Origin: Bacteroidales bacterium | GTDB taxonomy: Bacteria; Bacteroidota; Bacteroidia; Bacteroidales; VadinHA17 | Direction: 5' to 3' | Assembly (NCBI GenBank): GCA_003141415.1 | Contig: PLLX01000275.1 | Location: 1 to 46,678, forward strand | DNA: 46,678 nt | Shown: positions 8,744-17,343 of the stretch, piece after piece | How the letters are laid out: each line of letters opens with the position of its first letter | How positions within the stretch are numbered: position 1 is the stretch's first letter | The notes under the pieces: model-generated | Seen by the model: only the letters and a program-made list of their open reading frames with translations | The model's database searches: none | What the model was told of the DNA's origin: nothing | Translations under genes and position numbers: made by a program

Positions 8744-9847
8744 TCATTTTACCTTTTTACCGATATTAATTATTTGTTTTACTCCAAAGTCTTTAATAAG
8801 TCCTGTTTTAGGGTCAAAGGGCCAATCAAGAATACAAACTCCGCCCTGACTGTTGCACGTCTTTATCCAGTTGATCAGATAGTCATCGGTATACCGGTTT
8901 GAATTGCCCAGTCCGTGATAGATATCTCCGCAGTAAATTTTACCGCACCATAGAATGTCACCTGTCACAGGATGGATTTTTGGAGTAAGGTTAGCTAAAT
9001 CGAGAGGTGACGGAGACCATTGGTCGCCTGAAGTATAATTATCGACACCCGGGAAAAGACGACCAAAAACATTGTCACTGAAGTTAAAAGCTACAGCACT
9101 CTCTGGATTTGCTTTATAAATAATCGAGGCAAGTTTTTCATAACCATAACCGTCCTTTTCGGAATAGCCACCGGCAATTACTCCGTCAAACCACCATCCA
9201 GCTATTTTTGTGCCATATCTTTTTGCATATTCCTCGAGTACTCTCAGATGTTTCTTCCTGCTTTCCAATGTTGGAGGTTTCCTGTAGAGAAAATCATCGC
9301 CGAAACCCCGGGCTGTCTTTTCATCTCTTGGATAACCGAACATTCCCGACAAATACGCTATTAATTTAATTCCCTTTGGGTTCAAAGCTTTCGCCAGATC
9401 CATTATCAGGTCGCGATTTGAACATTTATCTCCCGGTTTATATCCTGTAATTGAATCAAATGCTGCATTTGGCGCACAATGAAATGCGAAAGGCCCGTCA
9501 TTAATACAGAACAGCACCCAGCCAACATTTGCCTCTGACATTTGATTTGCAAATCCTTTTACGTCAAAACCATTAACAAACTGATTCCATTCCTTTGATG
9601 TCATTGCAGATGCAGGGGGATACTTTTCATCAGGATGAGCTGTAAGGTTTGTATTAATCTGGCAATAGCCCAGCATGATACGGTACTGGTAATGCATAAA
9701 TATTCCGTATTTGGCCTTTACCATCCAGTTTGTGTCACCTGGTCCGGCTAAGATTATAGTTTGAGATATCATTACTAACAACACGAATAAGATCAAATGT
9801 CGTATCCTGACTTTTACCATATAGATTAATTTTTGAAAGGATCTCAT
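8744..9847 (-). CDS. GH29-like exported TIM-barrel protein, paralogue 2
   Basis: A 367-residue paralogue with signal segment HLILFVLLVMISQTIILA (about residues 18-35) and the same landmarks as its neighbours: KAKYGIFMHYQYRIM, a GWWFDGV strand with the putative nucleophile aspartate, and GGVCILDWPFDPKTG near the C-terminus. It is the most diverged copy. It has CINDGPFAFHCAPN where copies 3 and 4 have CLDDHHFAWPC-type sequence, and its loop after the aspartate is GVIAGGY, so its substrate pocket probably differs. It lies only 21 bases after paralogue 3 and 99 bases before paralogue 1. No Shine-Dalgarno is visible. The family call is moderately secure, the function inferred. Confidence 0.65.
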   Translation of the reverse strand: MRSFQKLIYMVKVRIRHLILFVLLVMISQTIILAGPGDTNWMVKAKYGIFMHYQYRIMLGYCQINTNLTAHPDEKYPPASAMTSKEWNQFVNGFDVKGFANQMSEANVGWVLFCINDGPFAFHCAPNAAFDSITGYKPGDKCSNRDLIMDLAKALNPKGIKLIAYLSGMFGYPRDEKTARGFGDDFLYRKPPTLESRKKHLRVLEEYAKRYGTKIAGWWFDGVIAGGYSEKDGYGYEKLASIIYKANPESAVAFNFSDNVFGRLFPGVDNYTSGDQWSPSPLDLANLTPKIHPVTGDILWCGKIYCGDIYHGLGNSNRYTDDYLINWIKTCNSQGGVCILDWPFDPKTGLIKDFGVKQIINIGKKVK

Positions 9848-9868
9848 AATTTTAGGAGTAAGAATGAT

Positions 9869-10981
9869 TTATTTCAACGCTTTCTTAATAGCAACCATTT
9901 GTTTAAAGCCAAAATCTTTTATGAGTCCGGTTTTAGGTTCAAATGGCCAATCGAGCGTACATACACCGCCCTGATCGTTGCATGTTTTAATCCATGTAAT
10001 TAATTCCTGATCAGTAAACTGGTTTGAATCACCCTGTCCATGGTAAACATTGCCGCAATATATTTTACCATGCCACAAAACTCCTCCTTTAGCAGGGTAA
10101 TTCTTAGGGATTAATTTGATTAAATCCTGTTTAGTCCAGGTATCACCTCCTGTATAATCGTCTATTCCCTGGACAAGTGGTCCCATTTGGGAGACACCGC
10201 CCTGAGCCAATGAAATCACTGCCTTAGGATTGGCATTGCGAACTATCGAATTTATGGCCCACCAATCGTAAGGAGGATCATCGTAAGAGTTTTTCCCCGG
10301 TGTATCAAACCACCAACCGGCTATTTTTGTGCCAAATCTATCAGCATATTCTTTTAGTATTTCTAATCGTTTTTTTCGACTTTCAGCAGATGGTGGGGCT
10401 TTTTCACCAACATTTCCCCGATTTGTATCTCCTAATCCGGTAAGGATTTTAGGTTCTTTCTGATAACCGTTCAAACCTGCATAATTGACAATCAACTTAA
10501 TGTCTTTTGCATTAAGGGCATCGGCTACATCCATTATCAAATCACGTTTAGAACATTTTTCGCCAGGTTTATAACCAGTATAGTAGTCAAATTTACTGTT
10601 TGGACTACATGGCCAGGCAAAGTAATGGTCATCCAGACAAAACATAACCCACCCGATTTTTGCTTTTTTCATTTGTTCGGCAAATCCCTTAACATCAAAA
10701 CCGTCAACAAATCGATTCCATTCTTTGTATGTCATCAAGGAGGTATCTGGCACTAAAGGCCTTGTACCAAGACGTTGAGTACCACTACTGTATCCAAGCA
10801 GAATCCGATATTGGTAGTGCATGAATAACCCGTACTTTCCTCTGGTCATAAATGTTGTATCACCAGGGCCCGCATTAGCAACCATGTGAATTATAAACAA
10901 CATCATTATGGTTAAAATCGATCTCTTTACGATCGTTAAATCTTGCCTAATGAATTTTAGGTTCTTTTGAAAGATTTTCAT
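9869..10981 (-). CDS. GH29-like exported TIM-barrel protein, paralogue 3
   Basis: A 370-residue paralogue with signal segment SILTIMMLFIIHMVANA (about residues 21-37). GKYGLFMHYQYR opens the barrel. CLDDHYFAWPCSPN carries the loop shared with paralogue 4, and GWWFDTPGKNSY holds the putative nucleophile aspartate. The end reads GGVCTLDWPFEPKTG. It differs from the others by a short insertion after the first strand (SGTQRLGTRPLVPD). A weak GAGG lies nine bases before the ATG. It is the second gene transcribed in the array, 84 bases after paralogue 4. Confidence 0.65.
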   Translation of the reverse strand: MKIFQKNLKFIRQDLTIVKRSILTIMMLFIIHMVANAGPGDTTFMTRGKYGLFMHYQYRILLGYSSGTQRLGTRPLVPDTSLMTYKEWNRFVDGFDVKGFAEQMKKAKIGWVMFCLDDHYFAWPCSPNSKFDYYTGYKPGEKCSKRDLIMDVADALNAKDIKLIVNYAGLNGYQKEPKILTGLGDTNRGNVGEKAPPSAESRKKRLEILKEYADRFGTKIAGWWFDTPGKNSYDDPPYDWWAINSIVRNANPKAVISLAQGGVSQMGPLVQGIDDYTGGDTWTKQDLIKLIPKNYPAKGGVLWHGKIYCGNVYHGQGDSNQFTDQELITWIKTCNDQGGVCTLDWPFEPKTGLIKDFGFKQMVAIKKALK

Positions 10982-11064
10982 TTGTTTTTCCTCATTTAGA
11001 TTACGTAAACTATAAAAGTGTATTCTTATTTATTTTAAAGAAGATAAGAGTTTGTCGGTATGAT

Positions 11065-12159
11065 TCATTTAATTGCATTCCCGATCTTTATCATCTGTTT
11101 TATACCAAAATCCTTAATGCGTCCAGTCTTGGGATCAAACGGCCAATCAAGAGTGCAAACGCCACCCTGGCTTTTGCAGGTTTTAATCCAGTCAATCAAT
11201 TCCTCGTCTGTAAACTGATTAGTATCCCCCATTCCATGATAAAAATTTCCACAATAGATTTTACCATGCCATAAAATGCCATCCTGAGGAGGTAATATTT
11301 TAGGAGTCAATCGTTTCAAATCCTGTTTGGTCCAGGTGTCACCACCTGTATAATCATCCATGCCTTTAAGGATACATGCCTGTTCATTACTGCCATAGCT
11401 AAAAGCGATGACAGCTTTGGGATTCGCTTTACGAACAATAGAATTGACCATAGACCAGTCATAGGGTTTATCCCTGAAAGTATTTAGTTCCACTGCATCG
11501 AACCACCATCCTGCTATTTTATCATTATATCGATCTGCATACTCTCTAAGTACTTCTAATCGCCTCTTCCGACACTCTGCGGATGGTGGTACTTTTTCAT
11601 TATACATTCCCCGCACAGTATCTTTTAATCCTGCTAAAATCTTAGGCTCTTTCATGTAGCCATTCAGACCGGCGTAATAGACAATGAGCTTAATCCCTTT
11701 GGGATTGAGAGCTTTTGCCAAGTCCATTATTAAATCTCTATTCGAACATTTTTCACCTGGTGCATAACCAGTATAATCGCAGAAAGTTTTGTTTGGGGCA
11801 CATGGCCAGGCGAAATGATGATCATCCAGACAAAACATTACCCAACCCACTTTTGCGCTTACCACCTGATCTACAAATCCTTTTACATCAAAGCCATCCA
11901 CAAATTGATTCCACTGTGAAGCTGTCATTTGGGAAGGATCAGGTAACATGGGTTTTGTTGTTCCCCCATAACCGAGAAGAATCCGATACTGGTAATGCAT
12001 AAAGATCCCATATTTACCTTTAGTCATCCAGCTTATGTCTCCTTTTCCTGCCAATCCTACTGATTGTATAAGAAATAAAATCATCACGGTCGTAATGATC
12101 TTGCTTTTCAGTACCAGGACTTTTGATAAAAAATCCATCTTATTTTTATTGATTTTCAT
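11065..12159 (-). CDS. GH29-like exported TIM-barrel protein, paralogue 4
   Basis: This 364-residue protein is first in the tandem array. The signal segment is about residues 20-37. GKYGIFMHYQYR opens the barrel at about 48-59, CLDDHHFAWPCAPN lies at 110-123, and the putative nucleophile is D221 in GWWFDAVELN. The C-terminal GGVCTLDWPFDPKTG is the most conserved block of the array. Repeated cysteines (CLDD, WPC, KCSN, TCKSQGGVC) are shared by most copies and may form disulfides in the periplasm. A GGAGGA Shine-Dalgarno lies five bases before the ATG. Just upstream sits the 3' scar of a fifth copy. Confidence 0.65.
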   Translation of the reverse strand: MKINKNKMDFLSKVLVLKSKIITTVMILFLIQSVGLAGKGDISWMTKGKYGIFMHYQYRILLGYGGTTKPMLPDPSQMTASQWNQFVDGFDVKGFVDQVVSAKVGWVMFCLDDHHFAWPCAPNKTFCDYTGYAPGEKCSNRDLIMDLAKALNPKGIKLIVYYAGLNGYMKEPKILAGLKDTVRGMYNEKVPPSAECRKRRLEVLREYADRYNDKIAGWWFDAVELNTFRDKPYDWSMVNSIVRKANPKAVIAFSYGSNEQACILKGMDDYTGGDTWTKQDLKRLTPKILPPQDGILWHGKIYCGNFYHGMGDTNQFTDEELIDWIKTCKSQGGVCTLDWPFDPKTGRIKDFGIKQMIKIGNAIK

Positions 12160-12164
12160 TATAT

Positions 12165-12172
12165 TTCCTCCA
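12165..12172 (-). promoter_or_regulatory. Shine-Dalgarno of GH29-like paralogue 4
   Basis: TGGAGGAA on the minus strand, five bases before the ATG at 12159; it supports the long start with signal peptide. Confidence 0.6.
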
Positions 12173-12264
12173 ATGGTTAAAGAAGATTTTCAATTATATA
12201 TTTTGTATTTCAAGTTATTTCAGGTTTTCCGGCAGATAGTGTATTTCCCAGTTGAGGAACCGGC

Positions 12265-13002
12265 CTATTTAATTGCTTTACCGAAATTTATCATCTGTTT
12301 TATTCCAAAATCCTTAATGAGCCCGGTTTTAGGATCAAAAGGCCAATCTAGGGTACAAATGCCACCCTGGCTATTGCACGTTTTGATCCATGTGATCAGT
12401 TCCGAAGTGAGGTCCTCCTTTATCAGGATCTATAACGTATTCGTTAAAAGGCTGCTGCAAGTCCCTGTCTTGTTCGTACCAGTACAGAGCAAATTGTTCG
12501 GGTTTGGATCCAGGCACAATATGATCTGCTATTATATCTTTATGTCCGTCACTTTCAATATCGTCTAAGGCGACACCGCAATGGAAATGACCATTTGCGA
12601 CTAAACCCTTCTCAAATGTTGAAGGACGATACCATAACATTGCCCCACTCCTCCTATCACAATCTCCTGTTTGCCGTCACCATCAATATCGCCCACCGCT
12701 GTACTACCGGTCTCCCCAATTCCCTCCGGAGCCGCATCCAAGAGCATCAGATCCCGTCTCTCCGATTGCTGTGATCCTTTGTCCGGGACATTAAGTAATC
12801 TGACTTCACCGAAAGTAAGACTGTCCACCTTTTGAGATGTATTTTTCTTTTATGCAGTGTTACAGGATAACACAAAAAATGCAATTATAAAAGTCATAAT
12901 AGATATTGTCATAAATGAAAATAGAACTTGTTTCATTTCTGACCAGTATTTGTTCTTTTTGCTTTTAAAATTGAATGAATTTGTTTTCATAATATTTTTC
13001 AT
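12265..13002 (-). pseudogene. Broken FG-GAP lipoprotein gene fused to the 3' scar of a fifth GH29-like copy
   Basis: Read from the right, ATG at 13002 or 12990 opens a lipoprotein signal (FIIAFFVLSCNTA). An in-frame TAA follows directly, and the same frame then continues with an FG-GAP repeat (STAVGDIDGDGKQEIVIGG, about 12690-12645). A frameshift near 12640 moves the reading to another frame, with MLWYRPSTFEKG and DDIESDGHKDIIADH, ending in GGPHFG near 12405. From about 12403 down to the TAG at 12265-12267, a different frame encodes the last 45 or so residues of a GH29-like paralogue (LITWIKTCNSQGG, LDWPFDPKTGLIKDFG). So the gene has a nonsense codon, a frameshift and a deletion that joined it to a lost fifth array member. 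It should not make a working protein. Confidence 0.8.
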
Positions 13003-13124
13003 TTTGCCCTGTGAAACCGTAATTAATTACTTGTTCTATTTACTGATTTGATCTTAATTCATAATTTAAACCTGAAAATATTGATGACGTCATTTTTTTC
13101 TAAAATATTAAAATGTTTTTCATT

Positions 13125-13583
13125 TCAAATTTTAAACAACCCCTTATCTATCTCTCGTATGCGTTCAACTTTGGGTAAAGAACGTCCGCCCTGAAAAGTA
13201 CTGTTTACCCAGGCGTTAACGATGCTTTTTGCCAGCTCTGATCCTAAAACCAGGGCGCCAAGACAAAGAATCTGAGCATCGTTACTTTTTACCAGTCTCT
13301 CAGCCGAATAAACATCACTGCATGTGCCTGCAAATATCCCTGGCACTTTATTGGCACATATTGCCATGCCAAGACCCGTTCCACAAATCAATATGCCCCG
13401 GTCGAATTTGTTCTTTCTTATTGCATTTGCAAGGTTTATTGCAATGTCGGGATAATCTTCCCTTTCATGCAGATCAAGATATGACATATCAGTTATATCA
13501 CATTTAATATCAGACAGGTACTGAATAAGAATTTTTTTCAGTTCTAACCCGTTTTTATCCGAATCAATAGCAATTTTCATCAT
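13125..13583 (-). CDS. RpiB/LacAB family sugar-phosphate isomerase
   Basis: A 152-residue protein of the RpiB/LacA/LacB family. ILICGTGLGMAICANKVPGI carries the catalytic cysteine C67 and the phosphate-binding GTGxGM loop. YPDIA near residue 44 and VKSNDAQILCLGA near 98-110 are also family-typical. Family members interconvert aldose and ketose phosphates such as ribose-5-P/ribulose-5-P, galactose-6-P/tagatose-6-P and allose-6-P. Here it is the last gene of an isomerase, kinase, phosphofructokinase and aldolase series, so a hexose-6-phosphate isomerase role like LacAB is as likely as RpiB itself. It starts with MMK; either Met could be used. Confidence 0.85.
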   Translation of the reverse strand: MMKIAIDSDKNGLELKKILIQYLSDIKCDITDMSYLDLHEREDYPDIAINLANAIRKNKFDRGILICGTGLGMAICANKVPGIFAGTCSDVYSAERLVKSNDAQILCLGALVLGSELAKSIVNAWVNSTFQGGRSLPKVERIREIDKGLFKI

Positions 13584-13607
13584 TTTTATATAGATGCAGT
13601 TAAATAA

Positions 13608-14594
13608 TTACATTTTACCCTGATCTGCCATTCCGGCGCAACCGAAAACTTCCTTCATCTTATAAATATAAACTTCTTTCATGGCATCTCGTGCCGGTGC
13701 AAGGAATTTTCTCGGATCAATAATAGCGGGATTCTCCGTCAAAACTTTTCGGGTAGTGGCAGTCATTGCTATCCATCCATCAGATGCAATATTTATTTTG
13801 CAAACTGCAGTCTTTACAGCCTTTTTCACCTGATCCACTGGAATTCCTTGTGCGTGTTCTAGCTTTCCTCCAAAACGGTTAATCATTTCGATATATTCCT
13901 TTGGGATTGCTGACGAACCGTGCAATACAATAGGAAAACCAGGAAGCTTCTTCTCTACTTCGGCCAATATATCAAACCGAAGCGGCGGGACAGGTTCGCC
14001 GGGTTTTACTTTTATTTTTACTAATCCGTGTGAAGTCCCGATGGAAATAGCCAGGCTGTCTACCCCTGTGCGGTTAACAAATTCATGTACTGCATCTGGA
14101 TCAGTAAAACGAGATTCAGAATGGGAAACTTCTTCTTCAATACCTGAAACAATTCCCAGTTCACCCTCTACTGTAACATCATACCTGTGAGCAAATTCAA
14201 CAACACTGGCTGTCAGCTCAATATTTTCTTTAAAAGGAAGTGCAGAACCATCAATCATGACCGAAGAGAAACCGCCTTCTATAGCAGCTTTGCACTCTTC
14301 ATAGGAAGTTCCATGGTCCAGATGCAGTGCCATTGGGATCTTCATACCCTTCGATTGAATAATCTCTGCGCATGCAGTAGCCATGTGCCTGGCCATAACA
14401 GGATGGATATATTTGCGGACCTTAGCGGAGCATTGCATGATAAAAGGAGAGTGGGTTTCTATAGCGGCTGCGGTAATGGCCTGCATTTGCTCCAGGCACA
14501 CAAAGTTAAAGGCACCGATTACATACCCGCCATTATATGCTTTTTTGAACATTTCCCGGGTATTTACGAATCCTAATTTTTTAAATAAGATCAT
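13608..14594 (-). CDS. Class II (zinc) ketose-bisphosphate aldolase
   Basis: A 328-residue zinc aldolase of the fructose/tagatose-bisphosphate family. Motifs in order are HLDHG at 91-95 (catalytic Asp93, zinc His94), the EGELGIVSGIEEE loop, GTSHG and LHGSS (zinc histidines), and KINIASDGW for phosphate binding. It is longer than the gatY/kbaY type owing to an extra segment before the last motif. It cleaves a ketose 1,6-bisphosphate to glycerone phosphate and an aldehyde phosphate in the cytoplasm. The neighbouring PPi-type phosphofructokinase gene, 26 bases upstream, would supply the bisphosphate. The exact stereoisomer (fructose, tagatose, sorbose, psicose) cannot be read from the sequence. 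Confidence 0.9.
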   Translation of the reverse strand: MILFKKLGFVNTREMFKKAYNGGYVIGAFNFVCLEQMQAITAAAIETHSPFIMQCSAKVRKYIHPVMARHMATACAEIIQSKGMKIPMALHLDHGTSYEECKAAIEGGFSSVMIDGSALPFKENIELTASVVEFAHRYDVTVEGELGIVSGIEEEVSHSESRFTDPDAVHEFVNRTGVDSLAISIGTSHGLVKIKVKPGEPVPPLRFDILAEVEKKLPGFPIVLHGSSAIPKEYIEMINRFGGKLEHAQGIPVDQVKKAVKTAVCKINIASDGWIAMTATTRKVLTENPAIIDPRKFLAPARDAMKEVYIYKMKEVFGCAGMADQGKM

Positions 14595-14620
14595 AATAGT
14601 TGTTTATATAGTAATTAATT

Positions 14621-15829
14621 TTAAATATATGTCCATACTTCATCTTTTACTTCTCCTGAATCTGTCTTATAAGCCACAGGTTCGCGCCCAAAACAAATTC
14701 CCATACTTTCATAAAACGAAACCATATTCATTTCAACCAGTCTTTGTTTGATAGCTTTCCGGATATCCATGTATTGTACCCTGCCTTTGATAACGCCAGT
14801 AACAGTAACACCTGTTATACCATCTCTGAGTAAAATAACAGCGCCGGCGCCAGCATCTTTACCAAAATTAATGTCCAGTGCAGAAGAATATCCGGAACGG
14901 GTCAGATATCCTGGAACCGATTCTCTTATTTCAGGGAACATATTCATGTCCTGAATGAAAAGCCCCATTTCTTTGTAAAATACCTGCATTTCTAAATCCG
15001 CCTTCAAGTATTTGGCAAGCTGTTCACGAACATATTTCCCTGAACCACCAAGTTTTTTATGACCAAATGCATCCACAGTAACGGTATTATCGGCCGTTTT
15101 AACACCAGTATGATCATGCATCCCTTCATTCACAACAATAATATAGGTCCCATTATGAGTATCGCTTTCACGAATACGACGCATGAAAGTTTTCCTGCAG
15201 TGTTTGTAGATAACATCAAAATCAACAGGGATTTCCGGAATGAGAATACAATCCGCACCACCAGCTACACCTCCCCTGAAGGTAGTGTGGCCTGCATATC
15301 TTCCAAATACTTCCAGTATCATAATGCGGTTATGTGTACGGCCTGTTGTCTTTAATTCTTCTAAATAATTTGCTATCCTGTTCACAGAGGAGTCTCCTCC
15401 AACAGAATAAGTATTCAGATCCATATCCATAGTTTTAGGAACATGAATACATGGAATTCCATTTTCATTTAAATCAACAACCACGCCGCCGGTATCGTCA
15501 CCACCGGCTATAATTAAAGCATCGATAGAATACTTTTCAAGTCCTGCTTTAATGCGACGGTATTTGTCGGGATCATCGATCTTTGAAATCTTAACGCGTG
15601 AGTGGCCTGCTTCTGATCCCGCCATAATAGATCTTATCGAGTCAATTTTTTTTGAATCAAGTTTTAAAATAGTATCTTTTTCGAGAAGATTATAAAGTCC
15701 TGCATAACCATTTGTAATCATATATGCTTCACAACCTGATGAAACAGCCATTTGTGCGGCACCTTTAATGACAGCGTTTAGCCCTCCGCAATCACCTCCA
15801 CTAGTGATAATTCCAATCTTTTTTATCAT
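14621..15829 (-). CDS. 6-phosphofructokinase family, PPi-type active site
   Basis: A 402-residue protein of the PfkA superfamily. ITSGGDCGGLNAVIKG (residues 8-23) forms the phosphoryl-donor loop. The donor-specificity positions read GGDD (109-112) and PKT (131-133). ATP enzymes have GGDG and PGT at these places, while pyrophosphate enzymes have Asp and Lys. The catalytic TIDND loop is changed to TMDMD (133-137), with the first catalytic Asp kept. EVFGRYAGHTT near 170 is typical. It should phosphorylate a ketose-6-phosphate at C1. Its ATG overlaps the stop of the upstream PfkB gene by four bases, implying coupled translation. PPi use is inferred from residues. Confidence 0.85.
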   Translation of the reverse strand: MIKKIGIITSGGDCGGLNAVIKGAAQMAVSSGCEAYMITNGYAGLYNLLEKDTILKLDSKKIDSIRSIMAGSEAGHSRVKISKIDDPDKYRRIKAGLEKYSIDALIIAGGDDTGGVVVDLNENGIPCIHVPKTMDMDLNTYSVGGDSSVNRIANYLEELKTTGRTHNRIMILEVFGRYAGHTTFRGGVAGGADCILIPEIPVDFDVIYKHCRKTFMRRIRESDTHNGTYIIVVNEGMHDHTGVKTADNTVTVDAFGHKKLGGSGKYVREQLAKYLKADLEMQVFYKEMGLFIQDMNMFPEIRESVPGYLTRSGYSSALDINFGKDAGAGAVILLRDGITGVTVTGVIKGRVQYMDIRKAIKQRLVEMNMVSFYESMGICFGREPVAYKTDSGEVKDEVWTYI

Positions 15830-16803
15830 ATCATTGTAACTAATTTTAAAAATTCATTTACCTCATGTTTGTCCGGCAACGCGGGAATAACTCCTTTTTT
15901 GGTAGCTGTAAGTGCCCCAACCGCATTGGCATAAATCAGAAATTCTCTTAACTTTTCCGGTTCTGTGTCACCCTGTGTTTTCTCTTTAATATAAAGTGAA
16001 AGGAATCCAGCTACAAATGCATCACCACAGCCAATTGTATCGACAGAATTAACTTTGAAAGCTTTGACAAATATTCCTTCGTTCCTAGTAAACACCCAAC
16101 TTCCTTTTGATCCCATAGTTAAAAGTACAATTTGAGGACCTAAGGTTAATAAAGGAGTTACAGCAATTTCCGGATTATCACTACCGGTAAGTAATAAAAG
16201 TTCATCGTCGTTGAGTTTTACAATATCCACAAGGGCTATAATTTTTAATATTGAATCAATGGCGTCCTGTTTACTTTCCCAAACCGGTTCCCTGTAATTG
16301 ACATCAAATGAGACAGTTCCTCCATTGTCCTTTACAATTTTTATGGCTTCCATAGTTGCACTCCGGGTAGGTTCGTTTGTTAGATTTAGCGAGTCAAAAT
16401 GCAAAATTTTACATGATTTTAGCAGATCGCAGTCAAGTTCATCCGGTGTTAACAGAGTGTCGGCGCCTGGTTTGCGGTAAAAAAGGTACTCGGTAGTTTT
16501 TTCATCAGGTTTGGCGTGTAAATTCATGGTTGTGCAGGCCGTTTTATCGAATTGCATACCTTTAACATTCACGCCATGTGATTCATAAACCTTCGCCAGG
16601 TGACGTCCAAAGATATCATCACCCACTTTACCTATGAAAGCCGATGAAGCGCCTAATTTTGCCGCTGCAACAGCTACGTTGGCCGGTGCTCCGCCCGGGG
16701 CAGGAATGAAATAGGGTACATCTGTCAAATGTTTTCCGTACTCAGATGGGAACATATCCATTATGGCAACTCCAATACATACAATATCCATATTGTCTTT
16801 CAA
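15826..16803 (-). CDS. PfkB/ribokinase family sugar kinase
   Basis: A 325-residue ribokinase-fold kinase. PAPGGAPANVAVAAAKLGA near 31-49 is the substrate-side signature. DTIGCGDAFVAGFL near 255-268 is the catalytic anion-hole signature with base D261; the usual GAGD is GCGD here. The layout resembles bacterial fructokinases. It probably phosphorylates the ketose made by the FucI-like isomerase encoded upstream, at C6 given the phosphofructokinase that follows. Its stop overlaps the next start by four bases, so the two kinases are translationally coupled. Kinase class is firm; sugar specificity is not. Confidence 0.88.
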   Translation of the reverse strand: MKDNMDIVCIGVAIMDMFPSEYGKHLTDVPYFIPAPGGAPANVAVAAAKLGASSAFIGKVGDDIFGRHLAKVYESHGVNVKGMQFDKTACTTMNLHAKPDEKTTEYLFYRKPGADTLLTPDELDCDLLKSCKILHFDSLNLTNEPTRSATMEAIKIVKDNGGTVSFDVNYREPVWESKQDAIDSILKIIALVDIVKLNDDELLLLTGSDNPEIAVTPLLTLGPQIVLLTMGSKGSWVFTRNEGIFVKAFKVNSVDTIGCGDAFVAGFLSLYIKEKTQGDTEPEKLREFLIYANAVGALTATKKGVIPALPDKHEVNEFLKLVTMI

Positions 16804-16958
16804 TTTCTTTTATGTTTGTAGTCAAACCGTTTAATTCTTTTTAATCTTAATATTTGTCTTTGCCCCCTTTCTTTATTCCGACTCCTACTGATTGTTTACT
16901 TTCCGGATGCCCACAACAGAACCGATAGCGGGACATCCTTCGGTAAAATCATATTTCT

Positions 16959-17309
16959 TTATCCAGATAGATGGTATGTACATTTGTCATAAAAGGCGCG
17001 AGTTACTTTAATGATGCAACATTGCGCCTGCAAAATATCTTTCGTACACGCACCGCACCCGATCCATTTTTGAAAGGTTATTTTATCATTGACGATGATT
17101 GTATAAGGAGGGTCAGCGACTTTAACAGGATTAAAATTCACATCAGACCCCTTTGTCAATTTCATTGTTTGATCGGCAGTGGACACCCATACATGGACAG
17201 TATCCACCATGGACGTTTCAATCTGTACTTTGTTTTGCTTAACTCTGTTACAACATACTGATACAGAGAGTAGAAGTACAACAACCAATTTATAGTTTTT
17301 CATTCTCAT
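16959..17309 (-). pseudogene. Truncated GH30-like lipoprotein relic
   Basis: A 116-residue frame begins with a lipoprotein signal (KLVVVLLLSVSVCC). It then shows VWVSTADQTMKL and a later FQKWIGCGACTKD, which correspond to the VWLTTADxS and YQxIDGFGAxLTDS segments at the start of GH30 glycosidases. Similarity stops near residue 95, where a catalytic barrel of several hundred residues should follow. Instead the frame ends at 16959. A short unrelated-looking frame (FTEGCPAIGSVVGIRK) lies just downstream at about 16890-16955 and may be another gene's C-terminal relic. The piece lies between the FucI-like and PfkB genes and cannot be an active enzyme. Confidence 0.6.
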
Positions 17310-17343
17310 CAGTATTTAAGGGTGATTTATTAGTAATAGTTCA

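Noticed and set aside
13050-13125. TGACGTCA palindrome followed by a T run, as a terminator or operator
   Set aside because: Eight bases with no loop give no stable hairpin, and a single palindrome is expected by chance at this scale.
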